DNA of 64,000 nucleotides from Gracilaria vermiculophylla. Taxonomy: Eukaryota; Rhodophyta; Florideophyceae; Gracilariales; Gracilariaceae. Position numbers and translations under genes: made by a program. Shown one piece after another: positions 23,072 through 34,311 of the stretch (its first letter is position 1; every line of letters begins with the position of its first letter). The stretch is taken from contig JAHNZQ020000049.1 of the NCBI GenBank assembly GCA_019155205.2, positions 350,126 to 414,125 of the forward strand, in the 5' to 3' direction. The notes beneath the pieces were generated by a model, which made no database searches, had not been told where the DNA came from, and worked only from the letters and a program-made list of their open reading frames with translations.

Positions 23072-24747
23072 AAAATACAGTGACTTCAGGCTGTTCTGTA
23101 AGATGGGCAGTAAGCTGAAGTTTTTCAAACTACATTGCAAGAAAAAGGAAGTTGCCCCACGTAGTCGACGCTTGCGCCGCTGAGCCCTACTTGGAAAATT
23201 GTGGAGATGAATTAAAAAACCAAGGAAAGGAAAGAAAAAAAACCGCTTCAACATCAGTTTGATTCTTCGTTGCCATGTCTGTTAGAAAACAACATTTAAG
23301 ATATTTCAACTTCTCTCTGGATCTGAAAAAAACGTCCGGGCCCAAGACAAGTTTCTGAATTAGTCTTTTCGCTATCTGTTGTTCAAAGCAGAGGCTTCAG
23401 ACTCTTCTTTGAATAAGAAAGAGTTCTATGCATGAAATGGACAGAATATGATTGAAGAAGTCCTGGCAGTGCACTCAAGAATCTCGAAAGCTCTCTCTGC
23501 TCAGAATTCTCATTTCAGCCATATTCATATGTAGTAACCAGAAACAGGACAGCGACATCAGAGCAGAACCTCAGCATGACGATGCCACATTCAAGCCACG
23601 ACGACTAACATCGCGTGGCGCCGTGAAGAATAGACCGAGGAACCGTACGCTTCCACCTCTGTGCGATACTGCGCCGTGCACTTCAAGCTTATCGAAGGTT
23701 AGGGTGCGTATTCCAAACATACGGTGTAAGAGCGCCGAGCGATCCAAGCAGCTCGAACAGATCAAAGTACGTAAAAAAGCTTAGCAAATCACGTTACTTA
23801 GAACAATTTAAAGATCGCAACACTCATTCTCTCAAGAGAACTTGGCTGCTCAGACTTCTTTTAAGCGATCTGTGTTACCTCTTGCGTGGCCAACTAAAAG
23901 TAATTCCCTTCCCAAATCGCTGTGCCACCTCTTTTTCTCCCAGAAAAATTAAGATTGAAGTTTAAACCAGGAAACTTATCAAACCCTGACAGAAAGACGT
24001 CCATGGATTCCTTTGACTCGTCGCGCCTCTGAAATATCCAGTTTTGTTTTCCACGCTTGGTAATTCCCCAACCTTGCCCGTCGCGGATTGTTGAGGCTCG
24101 TCACATACCGATCGTGTCCAAAGTGATGACCTACGGCCTCAGTTTCTGTTGCACACTTGTACTACCCGAATCAGATTCATGCGAGCACCTTTCCGACCGC
24201 TGCAAAAACAGCGCACTCTATTAACGATATCGCACATAAGCTTTATACCGTCTAGTCTGGATACACGATATTTTCAATCCAGTGTCCGCTCATCAACCGT
24301 CGGAGCTTATTCTAATGACGCAGAAAATTAAGGTCGATTGACGACTAACTCTCAGATACGCGAAAACGCTTCAGGTTGAATTTTCTTCTGCGGATGAGCA
24401 GTAATTGCTCCAGATTTCAGAGCAATTGAGGAGCTGTTGTACTATTCAGAAGAAATGATATTCATTACAGTTACAAGATCAAATTGTATTATGCTAAAAG
24501 AGTACTCGATAAGCCTTGTGTCCAGCTTTAGCGCGACTAGCTAGGCTTCGATTGCACGCAGTAATTATGTTTTCTCTAATCAAAAGGGTTCCAAAATTAT
24601 CTGCCTTGATCGACTACAAGTGATCTATGATCGGGATAGGACGCACACTTTTAAATACTTGATTTGCCACGTGTCTTGCGTGGGGGAGTTTATTCAATGA
24701 CAAGGGTCTCAAATGCAATGAACAACTAGATTGCATTCAAGCGCCTA
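23072..24747. other. No recognised gene
   Basis: Mixed-composition sequence without a convincing coding region. The longest plus-strand frame (23452-23784, 110 codons) is basic and Ser-rich and resembles nothing I know. No element ends or repeats were seen. Confidence 0.5.
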
Positions 24748-25206
24748 CTACGACGAAGAAGTGGACGATCCGGATCCGTTTCCACCTGGGGCACCATTGC
24801 CGCCAACGGCGGAATTGAGAAAACCACCGTTCAACGTGACGTCACCGTCCTCGTTCGTAATAATGCCTCCAGCTGCACCACCGGCAAGTCCACCGAAAAT
24901 ACCGTTAGAATCCTCCCCGCTGGCATTACCGGCAGCGATCGCCGCGCCGACGGCATCGGCGTCACCACCAGTACCACCAGCGCCTCCAGTACCAGATGAG
25001 GTAGAGTCTGACGTTTGAGTCGAGTCAACAGAAACGTTCGTGGGGGTCGGTGCCGTGGTTGTGGGCGGCGCTGTGGTAAAAATCAAAGAAAAAGGGAAGC
25101 CGGTAAACTGACGAGTTTCCGAAACGATCGTGGCGCCGTTAGGAACAATGGGAACCGCAGCAACCACAGCCACCATAACCGCAACGAGTACGAAGGAGAG
25201 CTTCAT
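24748..25206 (-). CDS. Small secreted Gly/Ser/Thr-rich protein
   Basis: Intact ORF of 152 residues from the chosen Met at 25206; an in-frame ATG three codons upstream (25215) would give 155. The start is chosen because MKLSFVLVAVMVAVVAAVP is a typical signal peptide, with likely cleavage after VVAA or nearby. The mature part has a short N-terminal segment, a Thr/Pro run (TTAPPTTTAPTPT), then Ser, Gly, Ala and Asn-rich sequence without Cys. A TATA box lies about 105 bp upstream. This pattern fits an extracellular matrix, cell-wall or surface protein; I cannot assign a family. It is one of very few uninterrupted frames in the window, which argues it is under selection or young. Confidence 0.7.
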   Translation of the reverse strand: MKLSFVLVAVMVAVVAAVPIVPNGATIVSETRQFTGFPFSLIFTTAPPTTTAPTPTNVSVDSTQTSDSTSSGTGGAGGTGGDADAVGAAIAAGNASGEDSNGIFGGLAGGAAGGIITNEDGDVTLNGGFLNSAVGGNGAPGGNGSGSSTSSS

Positions 25207-25310
25207 AATTGGCAATTCACGATATGATGAAACAAATAGTGCAAGTCAATATGAACGTCAATAACTGCCAGTTGAAGACCACTACCCAAACGCGGTGGGA
25301 ACAGGAAGCA

Positions 25311-25318
25311 TATTTATA
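25311..25318 (-). promoter_or_regulatory. TATA box upstream of the secreted-protein gene
   Basis: TATAAATA on the minus strand, about 105 bp before the start codon at 25206. Distance and orientation fit a core promoter with a 5' UTR of roughly 70-80 bases. Confidence 0.5.
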
Positions 25319-26742
25319 CCATGTTACCGATGGCTTACAGAAGAACTGCATGCTTGCAGACCAAATGTAGGATAAATACGTGCACAAACCATGAACACGC
25401 TCACTTCGCATGCAAGCGTCAATCACATGTAGATATTTACAACGAGCTCTGGGTGAAACTGAGTCCCAGAGTTGTACTTGTTTAGGGTGGAGAAACATTT
25501 TACATTGGGATACAGTGTTCAGGACCTGACAGCCATAAAGCTTTTTGAGCTTCATCAATGCAAGGCATGCAGGCAGTTCTATGCCATTTGTTCTAGAAAC
25601 CTTGATTGTACTGTTGGTGTTCATGAAGCCTAGAAATAGCGAGCGGCGCTCAGAGTCTCACTTGGGTTCCAAATTCTGGGTGGAGCACATTATCTCAAAG
25701 GCACCAGCACCACGAATCCTGAATTTCAACTATTTGAGTATACAATCACAGATTCAGGCAACGGCGTTAATTGGCACAAAACCGTTTGATGCTTCCCTCA
25801 GGGACCAAAAAACTGGGCGTCAAGCAGCCAACGTGCCCTTTCTTTACTCGAAATATCGTTCGAAATGTCAAACCAACAATATCGGTAGATGATAATTTTT
25901 AGCAGCGGCGAGGCATACAGCCAAAAACAAAACATCATGCACAACACATGCTAAACAAAACATCATGCAAATGGGGCTGAGCGGATTAAGCAGCAGAGGA
26001 AACAAAATCAGAGAAATGATTCTTCGCCGTGATTAATCGACGACGATTGCATGATGAGCTTTGCATTGCTATCGCAACGGTGCGGTACCATTCCACTGAG
26101 TTGGGGATTGTTCCGGTAGGGTTAAAACCCTGGAAGCGGCTGAGATTAATCAAAGCTAAAGTAGTACAGCATAATTTGCTCCACGTTGATGCAGATGATT
26201 GCACGTATTGTTCGTTTGCAAAAGACTTAAGTTGTTGGACACGTAAGGTCTTTATCGGGTTCCTAATGCATACAATACCGCGAGGGACCGCTCAAATTGG
26301 TGCGGACGTTTGTGAAGGGTATCTGTTGGACTACCCCAGCCAATGGAGCGCATCTCAGTTACATTGAGAACACCCTACTTGCCATGCGAGTGCAATGCAT
26401 TCTCGACTTGCCGCATGCGTTCTGAGCTTGGACGAAAGCCGAAGGTTTTGAGCGAGGACACCGTTAGTCAGCGAAGGCCTCGAATATGGATTGCATACGA
26501 GTTGCGCATGAACAACGGTATTCATCATTTCTTAAAAGGTCCGATATCATAATGGCACTCAAGCGAATGTTATTGCTGAGAACGCATATCTAAGCACCAC
26601 ACGAAGCACCCGTACACACCATAGGCAAGAAATAATAACTTTAATGCAAGCCAGTAACGCCATGCCAAACATCCGCGTTATTGTATATTGGTTTTCGGTC
26701 TGTAACATTTAAATTCTTCTCGCAGATAACCAGAAAAACTCC
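25319..26742. other. No recognised gene
   Basis: Two plus-strand frames (26029-26367, 112 codons, and 26343-26552, 69 codons) overlap slightly in different phases and might be parts of one relic: the first contains DDCTYCSFAKDLSCW and the second CECNAFSTCRMRSELG. I know no family with this pattern. The rest shows nothing. Confidence 0.4.
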
Positions 26743-27859
26743 GACTTGTTGCCCAAGGACTTTATTTCTGCATACCTAAAAGTACTTGCCATTATTGTAA
26801 AATTACTTAACGTTGTTTATATCAACAGAGCTTCTCCGATAAACTGTGTCGCAACAATAATAACTGCTTCTAAGGTCACTGAACACATTTTTTCTCCAAC
26901 ATTGTCATATGAGAGCTTGGGCAACCAGAAACCTGCTTCAGTTATTGCAAAGTTTTGAGGTGCAGTTTTACACTGATAGAAAAGATACATGACTTTGCTC
27001 CGTAACATTCACGGAGTAAGTCAAAGAGACAGTGAAGCCCCCGTCCCTTCTCGGTATGTTAACGTTAGGACTTTTTTCCGGATCGGCGGATCACCTTCAA
27101 CTAGGTTCCACGGCTATAATGGGTCAGTGGGGCGCCATACTCGTTTTCATCAGAATATAAAGATAGACAGATAGACGGCGTAAGGCACTAATAAACATTG
27201 CCAGATGAAGGATGTTTTATTACTTATTTTTGATATAGAATACAATAGAGCTTTTAAAACAAAAACTCAAAAACAACGAAAAATGTTGCTCCTTACAGAT
27301 AGAGCCTAAGTTTATCTCCCATATTGTTGTAATTGTGCAAAAACTTTCGAAAAGCTATAGCTAGTTCCCTATTGCTCTATCATCGTTAACACACTCAGTA
27401 TATAATAAAAATGCTAGCAGAGAACACTTTATCAATGCAATATACAATGAATTTCAAATTTATATCACGCCTAAAAAAAAGAGGCCAAAGTAGTGCTGTA
27501 GAGTGCGTTTTTTTGCATACCATATATATATAAAACTTGATTCATAATCATAACTGTACATCAATAAAATTAATGAATATGACCCAAGAATCACCTCTTT
27601 CGAGCTCCAAACAGCTTGAAATCATACAATTAAAAGCAAATAGAAAACCGTGTGCTGCAATTGACATACGTTAGAACCGTCTCCCGGTCAATATTCTCCT
27701 TATTTTTTGAAACTACAGAAACCTACGGAATAAAAAACATCCATTGCGGCTTTCACAACGTTTCCGTTCTAAAACCAAACCCGATATAAAACGAGAGCTG
27801 TGTAAAAGAAAAGTTTTCACCAAAACAATTGAAAAACACTGAACCTGAATGTACCAAAA
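26743..27859. other. AT-rich sequence, no gene recognised
   Basis: From about 27200 the sequence is AT-rich with short TA runs (for example near 27520) and many stops in all frames. A 63-codon minus-strand frame at 26817-27008 has a hydrophobic end but no recognisable family. Confidence 0.5.
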
Positions 27860-28140
27860 TCAAAAATATTGTAGTGCAATATTTCAAAAAGGAAAGTATC
27901 ACGAAGAATGTTGAGAACCTTTCTCTCGCGGGTGGTTCTTAGGCAGAGCCTTCTTTCGGCGAGGCCCCTGAGCCGAGCATAATTCCAGGGCCAAGCGGTT
28001 GCAAGGGGTGCAAGAGGAAAACAAATCGGAAACCGGGGATCAGGCAAGTCTTGTGCATGAGACAGTTGCCGTAAGCTTGATGAGATTTCACTGTAATATA
28101 TCGCGCTATCTCCGTGCCGTCGGAGAATATCTTCTGCCGG
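27860..28140. repeat. Fragment matching 57080-57380 (5' region of gypsy family 2)
   Basis: Same orientation as the block at 57080-57380; shared stretches include GAGCCTTCTTT and TGTAATATAT. In one minus-strand frame both copies read RERKVLNIL followed by DTF. It abuts the LTR at 28150. I take it as the LTR or leader of the second gypsy family; neither end is defined. Confidence 0.55.
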
Positions 28141-28149
28141 AGGGGTATC

Positions 28150-28708
28150 TGTAGTACAGTGGATACTAAGGTGATACTGTCTTATGGCTTTACGACGGGA
28201 TATTCTTAAGGGTGTTTAGTATTTTGAATAACTCAGCCACATGGTGCATTATTCGGCCCACATCTGCTGCAGTACTCTCGAGGAATGGCAGAACTTATAT
28301 TTGATTTCGTTAATTGGTGCAGTTAGTTTTTACAGTAGGGAGACCTGTCGAGGTTGGTTCCGGGCACGGTACGTAATCTGCCGGTCGATGTCCGTCCCCG
28401 GGGGAAGTAAACCAAGCACTCTAGAGTCTTTTTCTTTTTTATCTGGTTGGAGACTCTTGGCGAACGCTTTTAGGTTTCTAAGCCGCCGAACCCCAGGTCA
28501 CCTCGTATCATCGTCTGTAAAAGTATTGTCCGCCCAGTGAACCTCCCCCTCCGCTTGGAGTTTGCGGAACTCTTTTCAGAATTCCCCCGGCTCGTGACTT
28601 CGATTACCGGAGACCACCTTTGGGACCTCGCACCTTTGGAGTGACCAAAAACTTGTAACAGACCTTGCGCGCTACCATCTCGAATGGACAACTAAATGTA
28701 TCATAACA
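28150..28708 (+). repeat. Diverged chromovirus LTR
   Basis: About 559 bp, starting TGTAGTACAGTGG and ending ATCATAACA. It is clearly more diverged from the other three LTRs than they are from each other. It is followed by the element's own leader and gag start, so it is a 5' LTR, not a solo LTR. Confidence 0.85.
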
Positions 28709-29059
28709 GTTCTCGTGACTTTGAAGGTTATTTTCCTGAAGTAATCACAGGAGTCACGACAGAAAAGTGTTATTAGTTTGCAACGATCGCAACCCAACAG
28801 TGTAGTTCTTCCTAAAGAGGGTTAGGAAGTGAAAACAAATCACTTCCAACCTACTCCTATGTGGACCCCTTGGAAACCCTAATGGAAACCCTGTTACAGG
28901 ACCTTCAGGTAACTGACTCCATCGGTAGAAGCAGCACGCGCAGCGCTACCCAGGATTTGGCCGTCGGACTGGAGGACTCCGAAGATCTCCTTTGGAACAC
29001 TAGCTCCGTTGTGGAGCGTTTCAGGAATCACTTTATGAGAGTGCAGTATCAAAGGCAAG
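28709..29059 (+). pseudogene. Chromovirus leader and gag N-terminus fragment
   Basis: After the LTR comes the leader, then the gag N-terminal block (LLQDLQVTDSIG, VERFRNHFMRVQYQRQ), which matches gag of copies A and B, starting near 28861. It stops abruptly at 29059, where an inverted LTR tip is joined. It keeps a Gln codon that is TAG in copy B. Confidence 0.75.
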
Positions 29060-29135
29060 TGTGGTACCGTCAGTTCTCCTTTCGAGGTGGTCGTGCACAA
29101 CATCCGCTAAGAGTTTGTGTTGACTGTAACAGTCC
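29060..29135 (-). repeat. Inverted chromovirus LTR tip
   Basis: About 75 bp beginning TGTGGTACCGTCAG, matching the plus-strand left end of the LTR at 18574. It is opposite in orientation to the LTR at 28150. It marks a rearrangement breakpoint between the gag fragment and the protease-integrase element. Confidence 0.7.
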
Positions 29136-29139
29136 TGTT

Positions 29140-30594
29140 TACCATACCATACGCCAGCACTGGCTTGTTTGTTGACCATTTTCCCCTCTTGTCGTGGGGT
29201 TTTTTTAAAACTATCTAAATCACGTCACCTACAGCAACAGGAATCTCCTCGATGGCCTTAGAACGAAGGATTAGTGTCAACTTTCTTTTCGTGAGCATGG
29301 TCTGATATGCTTCGAGGAAGTCTTTAGATACCAGTTTTGGAATGGTTCCGGATTCCATAGGCCTAGCGAATCCTTTGGCCAATTCCTGTGCTGAGAGTGT
29401 GTCACTTCCGTAGAGGTCATTAGAGACTCGGATTGCTTTCTGAATGTACACAGCGTTTGGCCAGTCCCTTTGACTCTCTATTTGAGCCTCCTTAAGTCGT
29501 ATGAATTCATCTATGATTATTCTGTGCTTTGATTCTAGTACGTTCTTATTACGCCTACGGAGTGGCAACGATCTTGTCTCTATGTCATGAATTTCCGAGT
29601 ACTTCAGAAAAAAAGTATTCTTGAATCCAGCACCGTACTTAACCACCTTCGGCTGCCAAAAGGGTGTTATGTAATGCGCATCAAGAACTTGAATCACTTT
29701 CTCCATCGACATATCTTCAACAGAAGCACCAACAGAATAACGTGAGATTGTTTCCATGATGTGCATTATGCAATGTTGCTCCAAGAACATGTGGTCTACG
29801 CACACTACATCATTGAAAGACCGGTTCATGTTGCTGAGAGATACCTTCCTGGTCTTCTATGGCTTCGACGCTGTGTTGCATGCGATGCAACGCTCCATAA
29901 CAGCCTTTAGGTACTTATCCACGTGGTGGTTCTATAAGCTGTTTCGTCCCAGTAGTACACGAATGTCTGTGTAACTCGAATGCCTGCAGGTGTGCTTTTG
30001 GACTTAGTCTACGATCTTCCTGATACCCTTCCATGGTCTGTTGTTCATATTTCCTTCAATGCTTGCAGAAGCACAGAATAATTTTGTCTGGTTTTCCGGA
30101 GACAGCGTACCCTTCCTAGAGGTGAATGCAGAATGGGGCACGCAGGTGTGCATGTTTTTATCTACTAAACTGATGCTTCCTTTATGCTTACTCTTTTAAT
30201 CCGGTGGCGGTACCAATTTGTTTTGGTTAGCGTGCAGAATGTCGCAGTAGCTCGTGACGTTCCGTCCGATGACCCATTGAGACGAGCTGTCAATAACGAG
30301 ATGCATTATTTGCACAGTGCCCCCTTCATCGGTCTGCGCTTCAAACACTTCCAACCCCAGGATTTTCTTCACCTCGCTCTTGTGTTCGCCCCTTCCATAC
30401 TACCAGTAGAGACGATGGGCCACGGAGTTGGGCAGCGGGCCTAACACACCTTTCCATTTAAAACACACGATGTGAAAGATTGGTTTCAGTTCAAAGGAGC
30501 CAATTCCACTGCACGGCGCTCCATCATCCAGCAAGGGGCCTTCGAAACTCTCCAAGGTGTTCTGCTTGGTGCTGCCTTCGCTGAGAGTAGCCAT
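29140..30594 (-). pseudogene. Retroelement protease and integrase, one frame with stops
   Basis: One minus-strand frame from 30594 to about 29140 without a frameshift. Order: a protease-like part whose second half reads HLVIDSSSQWVIGRNVT, a linker, an HHCC-type zinc finger (NHHVDKYLKAV then CIACNT), and an integrase core (VDHMF first Asp; NVLESKH the Glu). The middle catalytic Asp appears replaced by Gly in VVKYGAGF. A C-terminal block (TKRKLTLILRSK, then KRGKWSTNKPVL) follows. Stops include 30400-30402 (TAG) and 29215-29217 (TAG); in all, six stops fall at codons that Gln, Arg or Trp would fit. The uninterrupted 204-codon stretch 29829-29215 is the integrase. PR followed directly by IN is the copia order, but the integrase does not look like ordinary copia, and RT is absent because the unit is cut by the LTR tip at 29135. 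Superfamily uncertain. Confidence 0.65.
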
Positions 30595-31530
30595 GTTAGA
30601 CCGTACTACATTCCTTTCGGATTCCGCTGTGTTCTCGAAATGCTAGATCACCCTGCTAGAACGCAATGCATGGAAACTAAAAACCAAAAAATCTGCAATT
30701 ATTGCAGTATGCGCTGGTTGCTTGGCGTGCATTACCGATTCTTAGAAAAGCGACCTTAACCCCGCTCTCCCTGTCATTCGTTGATTGCAGTTTTATCCTA
30801 GGTTTTAGTTTAGCTGCTATTGAAGGTAAATATAAATGAAGTTTACTCCCCTGCTCGTGTGGGTAAGTTCGAAAACCCACTACGCAAACGAGCAAACTAC
30901 AGCAGGATACTAATACTAACCCTCGCGCACACGGGTTCTGCGTCTGTCTATCTGAATATTATCGTATAAAAGTACATCGGGCAGCTTTCGCCGTTCCCGT
31001 ACACCTTCCGCGCCCCCATCCGGCTCCGCATCCCTCCAGCCCGCTTCTACTCTTGCTCAGGCATTGTCCACCACAGGCTCTCCTACCGCAACCTAATCGT
31101 CAATAAGTGCCACTCTTTTTCACCTCCCGTACCCTCCATTAAAGAGAGCGATCACAGAATACTTGAAACACCACCAACGAGTCGGTGCTCGACGCCGCGT
31201 GGCAGGTGCTCGCTGCGGGCTACGCGCCGCTGACGCGCTCGCCGTCGTTGTCATGCGTGGACTCTTGTGCGCTCGCAGCCACGCGTGTGCCGTGATGTGC
31301 CGCATGCTTGGTTCACATGCACCGCGTCAGTGTGCTTGCATTGCGCCACCTCTACGGCTTGCGCCGCCTCCGCCTTACGCTCCGCCATGTTGGCGCAAAA
31401 CCTCTGGTCGATGCCTTCGTCGCGCTCTGGACCAAGCCGGATGCGCGACCACCCCCACCTCCCCCTGTGCGCAATTGCGAGAGCGCACCCGCTCTATTGC
31501 GGCTAAGCTACCTGTTGCGTTCTCCGCGAC
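30595..31530. other. Spacer; GC-rich right half may hold the channel gene's 5' end
   Basis: 30595-31100 shows nothing recognisable. From about 31140 the sequence turns GC-rich with overlapping open frames on both strands. It may contain the promoter, UTR or N-terminal exon of the potassium-channel gene downstream. No single frame is convincing. Confidence 0.4.
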
Positions 31531-32383
31531 ATGTTTGCGTTTGTCTCCACCCTTTACGGGCCTGTTGCCTTCACGCGCCGACCGCGCCATCTTCGTTTCA
31601 TCCCATCCTCGCTGCTTCATTCTACCAGGAAAAGATCCCTGCCGGTGGCCACTGCGTGCTCTACCCCGGCGAGAGTGACCATCTCCGATCCACCTGAACC
31701 GCCGCGTGTCAGGCTGTCTTCCGTTCAGCTCCTGGTCTTTTCCGCCGGCGAAAGACCCACTCTCCGCAATGTGTTTCCGCCGGGCCGCCTCCCCTTTGCT
31801 ATCAAGCTCGATTTCGTCCCTACTCACACAGCCACGGATGGGTTTGTTGCGGTGCTTTTCGTCTTGAACTGTCTTTCCTTCGCCATACAGACATTGGATG
31901 TTGGGCCCTTGTGGCACCAGGATTTTCGAAGCTATGAAATAATGTTACCATCGTCTTTATCATGGAGTTTTTTGCAAGATGGTACGGTAAGGGCGATTCA
32001 CCGCGGGTTTTACTCACCAGAAGTATGCTCGTTGATATTATTGCCCTATGCCCCAATTTGATTGGTGGTCGCAGACCGGTCCGAGTTGTTTTTCGTCGGA
32101 ATCTTACGTCTCACGAGAATTGAGCGACTGCAAAGACTGATCATGGATACGGACGGAAGAAGGGGGTTTATGGAGCGTTTGACCAACGCACAGGCTCGAT
32201 TGGTGAGCGTTGGTCTCTCAGTGTTTAGCCTTCTCTATGTATCTGCCGGAATATTCTATCAGGTTGAGAAAGATGTTAGCCCAGCAATCCGCAACGTCTT
32301 TGGTGCTTTCTACTTTTCCACCATTACTTTGTTCACCGTGGGCTACGGAGATGTTTCCCCCATAACTTCGTGGGGAAGAGTGG

Positions 32384-32490
32384 GTAAGTTAACAAAATGC
32401 TCTTTTTAATCCATGACGCTGTTCGATCTTTGTCACCTGACATGTTCTAACGAACATTTTGACCTGTCCTTTCATTCATGGTGTATCTAG
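32384..32490 (+). other. Intron 1 of the K+ channel gene
   Basis: Donor G/GTAAGT and acceptor TCTAG/TA. Splicing joins a split Val codon and continues the pore-lining S6 (VTVSTVLSGG) in frame. Confidence 0.75.
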
Positions 32491-32663
32491 TAACTGTTTC
32501 AACTGTATTGTCTGGTGGGGTTTTGATCCCTTTTTAGTTGTCGAAGATTGAACGGTATCGCAAGATTTCCGACCAAGGAAAAGCAAATGCTTCACCCTTG
32601 ATGGACGGTTCGTGGGTGGGCAATGAAATTTTGTTAGCATTTTTGTTCCATACTCTTATGGAG

Positions 32664-32747
32664 GTAAGCTGCCGTGATTTTGAATAACTTGCATGATAGA
32701 ATTGCTTTGCATCGTACTGACGAATAATGCTTTGTGATCTACAACAG
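32664..32747 (+). other. Intron 2 of the K+ channel gene
   Basis: Donor GAG/GTAAGC and acceptor CAACAG/TGC, phase 0. Splicing joins the cytosolic helix (FLFHTLME) directly to the zinc-ribbon start CNRC. Confidence 0.7.
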
Positions 32748-33147
32748 TGCAACCGTTGCTAACTTCGTGGTCATCAGAGGGATGCCAGGTTTTGCAGAAA
32801 CTGTGGCAACCTGCTTTTGAAGAGACGTATTGATTAACATTTGTTACCATTGCATCGTGTTAAATAATAAGCTGAGCTGGGAGACTAGTTTAAGTCAGAG
32901 AAGCAATTGACTGCAAGCATTCAAACAGTTACTTTTTTGCAGTACGTTATCTAGCAGAGGAAAATGACCATCTTGTCCCAGTGTATGTCACGATGCTCAC
33001 CTTCTTTCTTGTACCATCGATGACCGAGCGTCGAGGGAATGGCACGCTGCCCACAAGAGCTCCTGGTAACACTTGTGACGTATTGGCTAGGGAGACTCAG
33101 TGAGAAGTTGGTTGTGTAAAGTTGTCAAAAATCTAGTTTTGGTTCGA

Positions 33148-34163
33148 CTATTGTTGCAGATGCCTCGGGGCTGCCGCAACAATTGTGTGCCCCATGTATG
33201 CTTGGCTTAGAATAAAATCTATCTCCTTTTCGGTCCACGATTATGTGAGTAGGTTTTGAAGAAACATGACTAAGTCCTGAAAGTCCATTTCTTGGAGCTC
33301 ATCGCTGAAATACACCAGCAGAGCAGCACAAAAGTATACATGAAAAGTAGCAAAGCCATCTGTCTCGGCCAGATACGTGTCCCAAATACGCACAATCCGA
33401 GAAAACGGTAGTTCCCACATAAGCAGGCAATTCATCTATCGAAAGGCAAAACTGGAGGAATTCGAGACCTTCGTCCTCAAGATGAGTGCACGAGTTTCCG
33501 TCCACTCTCGCCATAAGCTCTCGAAGAACGTGTACTCGGCGTTGAATATCTGGTTGTGAAAATGTGTAGTAACCTTGAATGTCGTTTAACAGATTTGTCA
33601 AAAACCAATATCAATCTGTTTCTGCGTTTGCAAGCGGCTTCATCGGGATTCGCAACACCCAACAAGTCGGACGCCTGCAAAAGGACTAAATCAGACCCAT
33701 CCTTTGCGTAATCGGAGAGGAACACGAATAGAAATGGTGTCCCTAATTCGTTCATTCCTTGCACATACGCGCTCGCCGGACTTCTCGTAGCCCACACATA
33801 TAAGATTCGTTCCAAAGCTTGCTGCATTTCAGGAATGTGCAATAATGATTGCCCTGGACATGTTCGTGGAATATCAACGGATATCTGCCTCAGAGTCACA
33901 TTTTCTTGATTCCCAGCTCTCCTGTAAGTGTTCTAGTTGGGCACTGTAGGAGGATCCTCAGAACGTGCGAGCGGATCATAGTGTTGTCTCACGGCTTCGT
34001 GATACTCTCGTCTCTTCTGCCGCAGCGTATCTCGTCGCCTGGACAGGTTTGTTGGCTTATACCCGAGCAGCACTTTCCATATCGGGGATCGCCCATCATT
34101 TGCTAAACCTGCACATGCGAGCTTCCAAACCGCTTCAGTTTTCATCGTGGGTTCTCCAAGCAA
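33148..34163 (-). pseudogene. TBC-domain Rab-GAP, TBC1D22/Gyp1-like (damaged)
   Basis: GTPase-activating protein for Rab GTPases in membrane traffic, by family. Order on the minus strand: WKVLLGYKPTNLSRRRDTL at the TBC start (near 34080), the IDIPR-type arginine-finger motif as VDIPRTCPG (near 33870), the glutamine-finger region as YVQGMNELGTPF (near 33760), then YYTFSQPDIQRRV, LLMWELPFSRIVRIWDTY, and a C-terminal helix ending near 33148. Both catalytic fingers are intact. Lesions: TAG at 33933-33935, a 1-bp shift near 33620 with TGA at 33611-33613, a 1-bp shift in a T run near 33450, TAG at 33436-33438 exactly where the family has Trp, and TAA at 33241-33243. All five stops fit Gln, Arg or Trp by one transition. 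The 5' part may include 34312-34938. Confidence 0.88.
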
Positions 34164-34311
34164 CTATTGCAGCTTTTCTGAACTTTTAATCGATATGGAG
34201 GACCCAGACCCGACGCTCTGAGGCTCTTCCTGCTTCACGTCATGAGGCTCAGTGTGCTGCTATCCTGCAGCTTGGATGCCGCTATAAGGCGTGGCATCCA
34301 ATTACCGGCCG

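Larger units (their letters stand above)
31531..32837 (+). pseudogene. Six-TM K+ channel with C-terminal zinc ribbon (damaged)
   Basis: Plasma- or endomembrane K+ channel by homology. S1 is read near 31840-31890 (FVAVLFVLNCLSFAIQTL). S2-S3 follow in a second frame (FIMEFFARWYGKGD, then MLVDIIALCPNLIG), and S4 returns to the first frame (RSELFFVGILRLTRIERL). The pore has the selectivity filter TVGYGD near 32340. Two GT-AG introns are visible: 32384-32490 (107 bp) and 32664-32747 (84 bp). After the second intron the protein ends in a zinc-ribbon pattern (CNRC, then GHQRDARFCRNCG) and stops at 32835-32837. Damage: 1-bp shifts near 31950 and 32070, TAG at 32535-32537 (after IPF, a Gln would fit) and TAA at 32760-32762 inside the zinc ribbon. 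The N-terminal start is unknown. Convergent with the TBC gene, 310 bp apart. Confidence 0.85.

Noticed and set aside
25217..25624. 135-codon minus-strand frame upstream of the secreted-protein gene
   Set aside because: It covers that gene's TATA box and 5' UTR and has no recognisable features.
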